Source: Diphasiastrum complanatum (lineage: Eukaryota > Streptophyta > Lycopodiopsida > Lycopodiales > Lycopodiaceae). Taken from it: DNA of 64,000 bases. The first letter of the stretch is position 1. Each line of letters starts with the position of its first letter. Of this stretch, positions 11,241-20,328 are shown piece by piece. A program made the position numbers and the translations under genes. The notes under the pieces are model-generated. The model worked only from the letters and a program-made list of their open reading frames with translations, did no database searches and had not been told where the DNA came from. The stretch covers positions 66,059,852 through 66,123,851 of the forward strand of contig CM055099.1 of the NCBI GenBank assembly GCA_029204225.1, in the 5' to 3' direction.

Positions 11241-13294
11241 TGTCCTTGTTACGACCATATTCAACTAAGGAAGCAGTTGTGTTTCTTGGAGTCGTTTTGC
11301 TGTGTGGAGAAATGCTCTCTTGTCTCGTTGAGCAAAGAAATAGATGATTGCTTATCAGAAGACTCCAATTTGATTTATGTTTTCACAAAGTATTTGACAT
11401 CAAGCAAGCAGGCTTCAGCTTTAGTGGTTGATCTCGAAGTTGAGTGTGTTGAACCTATTCATCGTGGTCGAGAAAAGTTCTATGTGATAAAAATGTAAGG
11501 GACCTATGGAGGATGTTGTTGGATCAAGCCAAGACACTGATTTTTTGAAAGTTCTTGGTGCAAGTATCAATGTTGGGACATTAAATTCATAGCATAACTT
11601 GATTCAAGAGAGAATTAAGAATGAAAGATTAGTTAGTTCAAGGTATGCAGATTGAAAGGCCACCAATTGATCTCGTGACTGGTACTAGGCCTCTTGAAGT
11701 CAAAGAGCCTCATGATCTGCATGTTCATAATTTAAAGTAAAAAATGAAGATTAATTATTTGGAAAATGTGCTCCCATTTATTGTGATGGTTGATCCTGCG
11801 CAATGTTCGCAAACATCCTCTTTAAAAAACAACATGATCAATGAATATAGATACTTTTTTTTATTGGTGGCTGCCATTCTGCAAAGGCGAGGAGACAACT
11901 TGTGAGAGAATACTCGGACTCACCTTATTTCAAAACTTTAGAGTGTAAGATTTATGCTGGTTTGACAAAGGAGAGGCCAAATTGCTAGCATGGGACCATA
12001 ATAACGATAATGATTATCGCCTTAAGATGTCTTTTGTACAAATGATTTGATTTTTCATAATGAATATCTTGATTTTTTGAAGACACATAATCGCGTCAGC
12101 CTTGAGTTGAGAATCTAGTGTTTTAAGGAGATTGGCTTGGTTTTTGATGAGACAAAAGCCTCTGAGGCTTTAAGAAGGTATGAGCAATTGTTCCAACTTG
12201 CTTTCAGAACTAGTGCTATTTGGGATTTGTAGGATGAAATATTTACATTGTGGGAGAACTGTGAGATCAAGGGGCAAAGGTAATCTAAAACTAAGGTGAT
12301 CCCTCAATAGCACTACTTAAGAAAGATAGAACAACGGATGTGTCCATCAACAAGTTGTTGGATGATATGAAGATTACATACTAGAGATCTATGCAGGGCA
12401 TCAAGGATGAAAAATTTATTATTTCAATTCTTTCTCGAGTGAAGTCCTTAGATTTTTCATTAGAGGAAATGGCTAATGAGTGTGAGCGGTAAGTTACTTC
12501 CGAAACTAATGCAATTTCTTCTTTTTAGATTTGATTTGAGTGCTGAAGGACTATCCTGAATCCAGTTCTAAGGAGGCACTAAAGCAATTTTATATTGCTT
12601 TCAAGGATATTGTGAGTTTGAATGTTCTATCTTGCTAATATGAAATCATTGGAATGACTTCTCATCAAATGTGCTTTCATATTTGCATGCTAATATCAAG
12701 AAACCTGTTTTTTTGGTTATGTCAGAAATCAAGAGCTAACCCACGCTCTATGGAGTTTCCCATGCTTGGCAATTTCTATCTCATATGGATTTGGCACGAC
12801 TAGCGAAGGAGAGAAGAATGTTGATGGATGCTAGTTCTGTTGTTGATCCCCTCCTCAGATCATTTACGTCGCCTAGGGATCCTCTGTGTGTGTGGCATTG
12901 GGCTGTTTTTATGTGTGATGTGAAAGATATTGTCCAGATTGTTCCAAAAAAAAATTAAACTCTTGTTATTGTTGATATTTCGTATGGTTATAGGCTAAAG
13001 GAATCATCTTAGGATGAGTGTGCTTTTACATATCAACAAATTCTCCATGTGGTGAAGTCATTTAAGGAGATAATCACTTCATTTCTTCAGAGAATTTTAG
13101 TTTTTCATTCTACTAATCAAGCTGCATCCATTGCAAAGACTCTGAAGGATAAAACTCATGGATATGAATCCATGATTTGGTATGAAATATTCTAGTTCAA
13201 ATATTCTTTTTGATGTTAGTATATTTATGCTTTTCAATTATTGATTTTGATTCTATTTTATTGTTGTTTAACATGCATAAAACAAATGTTCATA
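11235..13294 (+). pseudogene. decayed ParB/sulfiredoxin-like plus possible methyltransferase-like gene, copy 1
   Basis: No intact ORF spans this region, but conserved protein can be read in pieces. 11235-11498 is an open frame (LIYVFTKYLTSSKQASALVV). From 11645 come MQIERPPIDLVTGTRPLEV and, at about 11770-11970, a hydrophobic strand (PFIVMVDPAQCSQ) followed by FFIGGCHSAKARRQLVREY and YAGLTKE. This resembles the ParB N-terminal/Srx fold, where a strand is followed by a G-G/x-H-R/S-x-x-A motif. Around 12790-13190, through stops, come LVIVDISYGYRL, a helix, ILVFHSTNQAASIAK and ESMIWYE. This resembles the region of amino-methyltransferase motif IV (D-x-x-Y) and what follows. An inverted copy (55499-56750) shares two of the in-frame stop codons (near 12230 and 12382). 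It continues at 13704-13789 beyond the TRIM. ParB-methyltransferase fusions are known in phages and bacteria; assignment here is by motif reading only. Confidence 0.45.
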
Positions 13295-13299
13295 ATGCA
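13295..13299. repeat. target site duplication ATGCA, left
   Basis: ATGCA directly before the TRIM and again directly after it (13704-13708). The inverted paralogue near 55555 has a single ATGCA at this place, which supports a 5-bp integrase-type duplication. Confidence 0.9.
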
Positions 13300-13443
13300 T
13301 GTTGAAATATCAATCCACAGTCTAGAGAGAACTATCAAATAGGGCGGATAGCTCAATGGTAGAGCATCCCATCTGGTATGAGAGAGGTCATGGGTGCAAA
13401 TCCTAGTCTGTCCATCCATATTATGATTTATGGATTTCTAGCA
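13300..13443 (+). repeat. TRIM left LTR (144 bp)
   Basis: Begins TGTTGAAATATC and ends TTCTAGCA. Same length as the right LTR and no indel between them. Contains the tRNA-like segment at 13342-13414. Confidence 0.92.
13342..13414 (+). ncRNA. tRNA-like sequence in TRIM left LTR
   Basis: A 73-nt segment with a perfect type-2 polymerase III layout: A box TAGCTCAATGG (13349-13359) and B box GGTGCAAATCC (13393-13403). The ends GGGCGGA and TCTGTCC pair over 7 bp with G-U pairs allowed, followed by A as discriminator base. The D stem GCTC/GAGC is perfect. The anticodon arm is irregular (about 9-nt loop, one mismatch in the stem), so it is probably not a decoding tRNA. I call it tRNA-like, not a tRNA gene. 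Confidence 0.7.
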
Positions 13444-13456
13444 TGGTATCAGAGCC
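13444..13456 (+). promoter_or_regulatory. primer binding site of the TRIM (initiator-Met tRNA)
   Basis: TGGTATCAGAGCC, complementary to the 3' end of plant initiator tRNA-Met, directly after the left LTR with no spacer. Confidence 0.9.
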
Positions 13457-13550
13457 AAGTTAGACCTAACAGTTCATGGTGTCAAAGCCATGGTTAGGTG
13501 GCCCAAGTTGTGGGGCAGGTGACAGCTAGGACCCCAACCAAGTGTGGCTT

Positions 13551-13559
13551 GAGGGGGGG
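13551..13559 (+). promoter_or_regulatory. polypurine tract of the TRIM
   Basis: GAGGGGGGG directly before the right LTR, the expected plus-strand primer. Confidence 0.85.
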
Positions 13560-13703
13560 TGTTGGAATATCAATCCACACTTTAGAGAGAACTATCAAAC
13601 AAGGCGGATAGCTCAGTGGTAGAGCATCCCATCCGGTATGAGGGAGGTCCTGGGTTTGAATTCTAGTCTGTCCATCCATATTATGATTTATGGATTTCTA
13701 GCA
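13560..13703 (+). repeat. TRIM right LTR (144 bp)
   Basis: Begins TGTTGGAATATC and ends TTCTAGCA, followed by the duplicated ATGCA. Contains the tRNA-like segment at 13602-13674. Confidence 0.92.
13602..13674 (+). ncRNA. tRNA-like sequence in TRIM right LTR
   Basis: A box TAGCTCAGTGG (13609-13619) matches the consensus better than the left copy; B box GGTTTGAATTC (13653-13663). T stem CTGGG/TCTAG closes a 7-nt loop TTTGAAT. The acceptor ends pair at 6 of 7 positions. The anticodon stem TCCCA/AGGGA pairs at 4 of 5 around a 9-nt loop. Differences from the left copy fall partly in the B box, so the two LTRs may differ in promoter strength. Confidence 0.7.
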
Positions 13704-13789
13704 ATGCACTTGGTGACTAGTGCTTTTGAGATGATGTCTATTGGATATTTCTCTCTGCTCGAGTTGCACAACATTGCCGCAAAAGAAAT
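13704..13789 (+). pseudogene. ParB-like gene copy 1, continuation after the TRIM
   Basis: After the TRIM the reading continues as SAFEMMSIGYFSLLELHN and AAKEI, then ends at the LTR edge. The same residues are found in copy 2, first part at 55499-55560 and last part at 51871-51912. The frame runs on into LTR J only by chance (to a stop at 13821-13823). Confidence 0.5.
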
Positions 13790-14570
13790 TGTTGGAGGGC
13801 TTGTGGATTCAAGGAGACCCTAACCATAGTTAATATGTGAGAGGGATTTGGCACCATGCATGTGTAAGTCCAACCCGATGATCACATAGTTATTTGATTA
13901 GTTAGAAGGTAATGAAAGGACTTTGGGCCTTTTTGCGGGGATTTACAGTCGCAAGGCCTAATAGTCAAGTTAGTGAATAAAAAGGGCTCCCCCCAAAATT
14001 CAAATTTCAAATAATAAGGGAGGTAATGATTGGCCAATAGGATTTGAGGCTAAAGTCCTAAAATCCACTATATATAGTGGTGGATTCGAGTTATTTTGTA
14101 CATTCACTCTTCATTTCAATAAAGCAAGATTCAAGGGTTTGCTCAATTGGTTAGCTTGGCATCCAAAGTTTCTTTGGTCCCAAGTTCAAGCCCCCTTGGA
14201 AACCAAGATGCATTTCAATAAAGCAGGTGGATCTTGTTTCGAATGGACATGGAATGTCCTTGTTCTTCTTCTTTCTTTCTCCATCTCTCATGTTTTTTTT
14301 GGATTTGCTAATTGTTGGATTTGATGCTTGTTGGAGTTTATCTTTATTATACTTCTCGTGAGAGAGAAAGAGAGAGAGAGAGAAGATTAAGATCTATCAT
14401 TGATTGAGTATTGTTAATCTTAGTGTTAGATGTGGATCTTGAACATATGCTTCATTATGAACTATGCTATCGCTCTCATGGGAATGAATCTCTGCATGAC
14501 AACATGTTAATCCTTTGATGCTTGATGCGCTTGGATCTAGGATTAAGGTGGATTGGAAACACCCGCCACA
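13790..14570 (+). repeat. LTR of gypsy-type element J
   Basis: Starts TGTTGGAGGGCTTGTGG and ends ACCCGCCACA, followed after four bases by an Asp-tRNA primer site. It is related to the LTRs of element F (shared block ATTTGGCACC...GTGTGTAAGTCC) and aligns end to end with the inverted LTR at 51080-51870. A TATATATAG box-like run lies at about 14070 and a short GA tract at 14350-14385. The 84-bp SINE-like insertion at 14127-14210 is absent from the inverted copy. Confidence 0.8.
14127..14210 (+). mobile_element. short tRNA-derived SINE-like insertion
   Basis: An 84-bp insertion flanked by two identical 15-bp repeats CATTTCAATAAAGCA (14112-14126 and 14211-14225). It holds an A-box-like TTGCTCAATTGGTTAGC and a B-box-like GTTCAAGCC, spaced as in a tRNA. 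The inverted LTR copy (about 51535-51555) has one uninterrupted CATTTCAATAAAGCA. The long target duplication fits target-primed retrotransposition by LINE machinery. The body is unusually short and has no clear 3' tail, so it may be only the head of a SINE. Confidence 0.7.
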
Positions 14571-14574
14571 ATTT

Positions 14575-14589
14575 TGGCGTCGTTGTCGG
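14575..14589 (+). promoter_or_regulatory. primer binding site of element J (Asp tRNA), interrupted
   Basis: TGGCGTCGTTGTCGG, near-identical to the complement of plant tRNA-Asp 3' end. The copia element A inserted at its end; the last five bases GTCGG are duplicated at 20329-20333, after which the leader continues GAGCTATTGATTTGC. The inverted copy reads through this junction at 51050-51080. Confidence 0.85.
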
Positions 14590-15384
14590 TGACAAAATTT
14601 CTAGAATTCACACGTGTGGGGAATGTCCACAAGAGTGATTGATCTTGATTAAGCTTTGTGATTGGCACTATAACCTGATTCTAGATTGATCAACAAGATC
14701 TAGTTCAGAAGAAATGGCTAATTCACAATCTAGCATGCTAATCAATAGAATATAATAGCAATGAATCAAAGAATGAATAAAAGTACAAGATTTCAGTGTA
14801 TGAGCATTAGCCTCAACACGAGTTAGAGAGAGAAAGCTAGAGAGATAACAAGCAATATTAGTTTAGATCCAAAATGGCATGAGATAGCTACAAAACTTTG
14901 GTTCTTCATCATTGATTGTGTGGAGAGCTACACATATTTATGGAGTTTGAGGTAGCTCGAGGTAGAACCACATCCATCCATTCCAAAATGACATCTAAAG
15001 TGACATCAAGAGTCTATGTGACATTTCTCACTTGTCATGCATGAAATTCTACCAACTTTTTACAAGTGTACTAGTTCTAACTAGAAATGTCCAAATCATC
15101 ATGCATGTGTCCATTACACTTTGTGCATGCCTTGCATGTCACTATGGATCACTTACAATTAATGCATGTGAATTACCACGACTTTCTACAAGCATAATCA
15201 TGCTAATTCTATGTCTACAAACTATATGCAAGTTGCATTTATCAAACTAGATAATACATAACCATGTAGCTCGAGTTCTATGTAGGCCAAACTTGGCATT
15301 TTGCATTAATGAGCTACATACTTGCATGGTACAACATTTGTAGCAAGCCAAGAAATCAATATGGATTGTTTTTCAATTTTTACA
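14590..15384 (-). repeat. 3' LTR of copia A
   Basis: On the - strand it starts TGTAAAAATTGAAAAAC and ends AATTTTGTCA. Same length as the other LTR and very similar. Confidence 0.92.
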
Positions 15385-15392
15385 CTCCTCCT
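15385..15392 (-). promoter_or_regulatory. polypurine tract of copia A
   Basis: AGGAGGAG on the - strand directly before the 3' LTR. The same tract sits beside the LTR ends at 58575 and, as AAGGAGAAG, at 63048. Confidence 0.85.
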
Positions 15393-16846
15393 AAAAATGA
15401 TATATATTGATTTGAACATGGATCCTGGTATAACTCCAAGGTTGGCTCTATGCTTCTTGAAGGAACTTTTGCTCAAAGGTTTGGTGAGCATATCAGCAAT
15501 GCAAGATGATGTGTCGATGTGCTCCAATTTGATTTCACCTCCAATGAGCTTCTCTCTCACGAAGTGATGTGAAACTTCGATATGCTTGCTCCTTGCATGG
15601 AATATTGGGTTGTTGGCAAGGGCTTGAGTTGAAATGTTGTCACACATGATCATAGGTATATTTTCTTCCATGATTATCTTTAGCTCCACTAATAACCTCT
15701 TGATCCAAAGCACTTCCTTTGTTGTTGTAGTGAGCGCCTTGTACTCAGCTTCACATGATGAGAGTGATATAGTATCTTGCTTTTTTGAAAGCCAAGATAT
15801 CAAGTTTCCTCCAAGATATATGACATAAGCACTTGTAGATTTTCGATCTGCTCTATCACTTGCAAAATCCGAGTCAGAATAACCAATAATAGAAAGATCT
15901 TCACTTTTATGCAATAAACCAGAATCAAAAGTTGAAGATATATATCTAAGCACTCTCTTGGCCATTTTCCAATGATAAACTGAAGGATTTTGCATAGCCA
16001 GGCTCAACTTATGAACACTAAAGCTTATGTCAGGTCTAGTTATTGTGAGCTAAATTAAGGAGCCTATAAGACTTCTAAAAAGTGTGATGTCCCCGAAAGA
16101 TCTTTCATCACCTTTGTTAGAGTCCTTTACATTTTGCTCCATAGGTGTTTCTATACTCTTACAATTCAACATATTGAACTTTTTTAACATTGAAAGAGCA
16201 TACTTAGATTGACATACAAAAGCTTTATCTTTAAGAAAGTCAATCTCTAATCCTAGAATATAGTGAATTTTTCCAAGATCTTGCATCTTGAACTCTTTTC
16301 CAAGTGCAATCTTGGTTTCTTCAATTAACTTAATACAACTTCCTATCAAAATGATATCATCAACATAAATAAGAAGGATGACAATATCTTTATAAAAAAA
16401 CTTGACATATAAGGAAGGAACATAGTTACTAAGATTAAATCCTAGTGACTCAAGAAAGGTGTTAAGTCGAGAATACCATGACCTTGGAGCTTGTTTTAAT
16501 CCATATAAACTTTTGAAGAGCAAACAAACTTTTTCTTCATCATGGATGAACCCAATAGGTTGATCCATATAGATCTCTTCTTCTAGATAGCCATTTAGAA
16601 ATGCATTAGAAACATCTAGTTGAAGAATATGCCAATTGAAAAAACAAGCAAGAGAAATCATGATTCTAATTGACACCATCTTTGCAACTGGGTCAAAGGT
16701 CTCCTCATAATCAAGTCCATATACTTGAGCAAAACCTTTAGCACAAAGCCTAGCCTTGTACTTGTTGATTGTGCCATCTTGATTATACTTGACTCAAAAA
16801 ACCCATTTGCAACCAATGGTATGCTTGTTGGATGGAAGATCCACAA
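15393..16846 (-). pseudogene. copia A reverse transcriptase and RNase H
   Basis: The RT region (16679-16050) shows WHILQLDVSNAFLNGYLEEE, the LYGLKQAPRSWY motif and the catalytic LLIYVDDIILIG. An in-frame TAA follows SLIGSLI (16050) and the protein resumes as RNase H (16007-15306) with GYSDSDFASD, RKSTSAYVIYLGGN, SWLSKKQDTISLSSCEAEYK and the terminal ADMLTKPL. Another stop lies after CKWVF near 16797. The RT catalytic aspartates are present, but the stops prevent a full polyprotein. Copia RT copies the element's RNA within virus-like particles. Confidence 0.9.
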
Positions 16847-18010
16847 GCTCCCATGTATTATTGGCCATCAAAGCATCATATTCCTCCTTCATGGCAAGGT
16901 ACCAATCCTTTGAGTTGATAGCATCATATACATCCTTCGGCTCCTCATGAGAAATAAAATAGGCACTATTAGTGGAGTTGATTTCCACTTGCTTTCCTCT
17001 ATCTTCGTAGGTAAGCCTTCTAGGCTCGGATCTTTCTCTTTGAGATCTCCTTGGTGAAAAATTCAAGGTGACTCCTCCTCAAATCTCGGCCCCATCCCTC
17101 CATGATGGTCTTCAAGGGTGATGATTGGAGTATCTTTGTGAGAATCTTTGAACTCGGCCTTCTCAAGAATGTATTTTTGATCTTCATGGAATATAACATC
17201 TCTACTCTCAATTGTAGTTGAGGTAGAGGGAACATAGATTCTGTAAGCTTTCTTGTTGGATGCATATCCAACCATGATCCCTTTGACAGAATTAGGATCA
17301 TCTCTTTTCCTTGTTTCCAAGGGCATATTAACAAAGCAAGTACAACCAAAAACTCTAAGGTGATCTACCTTAGGTTTCTTCTGAAACAAGACTTCAAAAG
17401 GTGTTTTTCCAGCAAGAGCATTGTGAGGTAATCTATTGCACAAATAGTTTGCACAATTTATAGCTTCACCCCAATATTCAATAGGCAAAGAAGCTGCTAC
17501 TTGAATTGCTTTAGCACATTCACATAATGATCTATTTTTCCTCTCAGCTACTCCATTTTGGGATGGAGAATAGGCACAAGAAAATTCTCTCTTTGTAAAG
17601 TTAGGATGTCCCAACTTTCTATGCCACAGCTCCTCCTTAGATAACAAAGCAATTTCACAAAGGTTTGCATTCTCATAAGAATTTAACTTAAAAATTCCAC
17701 CACATCTTGATCCATCAACAAGGATCTCATCATTTTTTTTTATTAAACAAGTATTGGAGTTGAACTTTACATCACATCCATTATCAAGCAACTTTCCCAC
17801 ACTAATTAAGTTCTTTGTAAGTTTTGGAATGAAAAGAACATTAGAAAGTGCAAGAACTTCTGAAGAAGCAAGTTTCAATGGAATGTTGCCAATTCCTTCT
17901 ATTGGACACTCATGATCATTAGCAGTATAAACAGATCTCTTTAGTCCTTTTGTAAGGAAAGATTGAGTCAATTGACTCCTGTGAGCAACACATGTGTGAA
18001 GAAGCTTCAC
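16794..18010 (-). pseudogene. copia A integrase with core deletion, and RT N-terminus
   Basis: Reads from the post-protease region (SNVLFIPKLTKNLISVGKLL) to the GAG pre-integrase motif LWHRKLGHPN, then jumps at once to SPSQNGVAERKN, the end of the integrase core. The first two catalytic aspartates of the D,D-35-E triad are therefore missing. The integrase C-terminal part (FGCTCFVN, DPNSVKGIMVGYASNKKAYR) is kept. After a frame change near 17066 the RT N-terminus follows (SPRRSQRERSEPRRL to NTWELVDLPSNKHTIGCKWVF). Without the core the element cannot supply integration. Confidence 0.88.
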
Positions 18011-18203
18011 TGTCTATATACCAGCCTCCATATTTTTTGAAAGGTGATGATGAAAAACTGGATACCATAAGTGATCCTTCTCCATCACTTGCAACAGAAT
18101 CTTCTTCAATCTCTTTGGAGAGATTAGCTTGCTTGAGTTGGTTTTTCTTCTTAAAGCAATTAGAGGCATAGTGCCCCTTTTTGCCACAGAAGAAGCACTT
18201 CAC
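17919..18203 (-). pseudogene. copia A nucleocapsid knuckle and protease active site
   Basis: One CCHC knuckle, CFFCGKKGHYASNCF, is followed by the protease start GWYIDSEASSHM. Copia proteases carry D-S-G-A here; this copy has D-S-E-A, so the active-site glycine is replaced by glutamate and the protease is probably dead. The frame shifts just after this (near 17940) into the next part. Confidence 0.85.
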
Positions 18204-18849
18204 TTTCTTCTTCTTGGTTTTTGAGTTAGAGGGATGAGTTGTTTCATCCTCTTCACCATGTTGATCTCAATCTTTGGCTTTGTCTTTGTTGTATGCTCGA
18301 GAGAATTGGTTCTTACTCCTTCCTTTCTGCTTGCCTTTGACAAAGAGGTCTTTATCACTTCCACCACGTTCAAGTTTGTTCATCCTGGAGAGTTTATAGT
18401 TTTGTCTAGATTTTTCAGAAATAAGACTTCCTTGGAGAGTTTCTAGATTAGGTAACTCCTCCTTAATAGCAAAAGACTGAACACGATTATCATAGCCATC
18501 TCTGAAGCCATTCAGTATGACTTGAACTAGCTCAACTTGGTTAATGGTAACACCAACACAGGAAAGCTCTCTATGTAAATCTTTAACTCTTAGAACATAG
18601 TTAGATGCATTCTCTTCACTTCTTTGGAAACTTTGGAAAATCTGATTCCTAAGAGTGAGTATTCTAGAAGTATTCTTTGCTTCATAGATGGTCTTTAGTG
18701 CATCCCAAGCTTCTTTGGCTATAGTGCAAGATCCTATCTCTCTCAAAAGTTCATTAGTGCATCCCAAGCTTCTTTGGCTATAGGTATTCTAGAAGTATTC
18801 TTTGCTTCATAGATGGTCTTTAGTGCATCCCAAGCTTCTTTGGCTATAG
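18204..18849 (-). pseudogene. copia A gag with internal duplication
   Basis: 18767-18267 encodes the UBN2 gag region (NELLREIGSCTIAKEAWDAL, DLHRELSCVGVTINQVELVQ). The N-terminal side is broken by repeats of the same segment: a 65-bp block at 18660-18724 recurs at 18784-18849, and its last 26 bp recur again at 18758-18783. The true Gag start, present in the related element at 61099, is lost here. Confidence 0.8.
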
Positions 18850-19520
18850 GTATTTTCAAAGTTGAACTACCTTCCTATGTGAAACACTTGCAACTATATT
18901 TGAGATGAATCTCAAATATTCCACAAGACAAGTTATCTAGATCAGACACAAAAAGTGGTTTGAGCCACTTTGGCTGGTTTGAATCCTACTTTTGGCACGT
19001 GTGAAATGCTTCAAAAGAAAACACTATTGACACTCAGAAGGCTCAAAGGGTGTTCAAATACTTCAAACTCAGTCTTGGTCTACAATTTTTTGTGTTGGAT
19101 GCTCAAAACAATGGATTCAGAACAAAGTATAATTGAATCAAATCAAAATGTTGTCACTCGGATTTTGGACCTATCCCTATCCTCTTTAAGAGCTTATAAC
19201 TCTTGCTAGACACATCAGATTGATTTGGTCTCAATTTCTATGGGAAGTACAGATCAAATGCTTTCCATCAAGCTATAAGACTGCTATGTTTGGATCTATA
19301 AGTAAGGAGAACAAAGGGACTGAAAATATCTGATTTTCACATGTGCGAAATTCCAGAATTCTGTACTACCTCAATTCAGGTGTAAAAATTCAGTTCAAGT
19401 CCGATTTGATCCAAATTCACTTTACAGAAAGGTTAGAAAAAGTGCAAAATTGCTTTTTTTGCTTGATTTAGCTCTCAGTTTTTTGTACAATCAGAGTTGT
19501 TAGCATGCAAAGCTTAATGA
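18850..19520 (-). other. copia A untranslated leader
   Basis: Between the primer site and gag. It shares blocks with 61480-61740 (CTATCCCTATCCTCTTTAAGAGC and the ACATGTG(C/A)GAAA...CCAGAATTC region), so copia A and element D are one family. No gene seen. Confidence 0.7.
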
Positions 19521-19533
19521 GGCTCTGATACCA
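19521..19533 (-). promoter_or_regulatory. primer binding site of copia A (initiator-Met tRNA)
   Basis: TGGTATCAGAGCC on the - strand directly inside the 5' LTR. Confidence 0.9.
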
Positions 19534-20328
19534 CGACTAAATTTCTAGAATTCACACGTGTGGGGAATGTCCACAAGAGTGACTGATCTTAATTAAGCTT
19601 TGTGATTGGCACTATAACCTGATTCTAGATTGATCAACAAAATCTAGTTCAGAAGAAATGGCTAATTCACAATCTAGCATGCTAATCAACAAAATATAAT
19701 AGCAATGAGTTAGAGAATGAATAAAAGTACAAGATTTCAGTGTATGAGCATTAGCCTCAACACGAGTTAGAGAGAGAAAGCTAGAGAGATAACAAGCAAT
19801 ATTAGTTTAGATCCAAAATGGCATGAGATAGCTACAAAACTTTGGTTCTTCATCATTGATTGTGTGGAGAGCTACACATATTTATGGAGTTTGAGGTAGC
19901 TCGAGGTAGAACCACATCCATCCATTCCAAAATGACATCTAAAGTGACATCTAGAGTCTATGTGACATTTGTCACTTGTCATGCATGAAATTCTACCAAC
20001 TTTTTACAGGTGTACTAGTTCTAACTAGAAATGTCCAAATCATCATGCATGTGTCCATTACACTTTGTGCATGCCTTGCATGTCACTATGGATCACTTAC
20101 AATTAATGCATGTGAATTGCCACGAGTTTCTACAAGCATAATCATGCTAATTCTATTTCTACAAACTATATGCAAGTTGCATTTATCAAACTAGATAATA
20201 CATAACCATGTAGCTCGAGTTCTATGTAGGCCAAACTTGGCATTTTGCATTAATGAGCTACATACTTGCATGGTACAACATTTGTAGCAAGCCAAGAAAT
20301 CAATATGGATTGTTTTTCAATTTTAACA
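19534..20328 (-). repeat. 5' LTR of copia A
   Basis: On the - strand it starts TGTTAAAATTGAAAAAC and ends AAATTTAGTCG; the final CA is mutated to CG. 795 bp. Confidence 0.92.

Larger units (their letters stand above)
13300..13703 (+). mobile_element. complete TRIM retrotransposon with tRNA-like LTRs
   Basis: A 404-bp element with two 144-bp LTRs (13300-13443 and 13560-13703), each TG...CA. The 116-bp interior begins with an initiator-Met primer site (TGGTATCAGAGCC, 13444-13456) touching the left LTR and ends with a polypurine tract GAGGGGGGG (13551-13559) touching the right LTR. It is flanked by the 5-bp duplication ATGCA. It codes for nothing, so reverse transcription and integration must come from another element, as in other TRIMs. 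The two LTRs differ at about 13 of 144 positions, so the insertion is not recent. It sits inside the ParB-like gene copy 1; the other copy lacks it. Each LTR carries a tRNA-like segment with A and B boxes, which recalls Cassandra elements carrying 5S rRNA in their LTRs. Confidence 0.92.
14590..20328 (-). mobile_element. full-length Ty1/copia retrotransposon A
   Basis: A 5.74-kb element read on the - strand. It has two LTRs of identical length (795 bp), a 5-bp target duplication GTCGG (14585-14589 and 20329-20333), an initiator-Met primer site and a polypurine tract. LTR divergence counted by eye is roughly 17 differences in 795 (about 2 percent), so it is a fairly young insertion. The coding region is Gag, protease, integrase, RT, RNase H in copia order but is defective: gag is rearranged, most of the integrase core is deleted and stops split RT. 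It is therefore non-autonomous. It inserted into the primer site of gypsy element J. Confidence 0.93.

Noticed and set aside
13342-13674. Two functional tRNA genes
   Set aside because: Both lie at the same position inside the LTRs of one TRIM, the anticodon loop is too large and the two copies differ in the B box. I call them tRNA-like.
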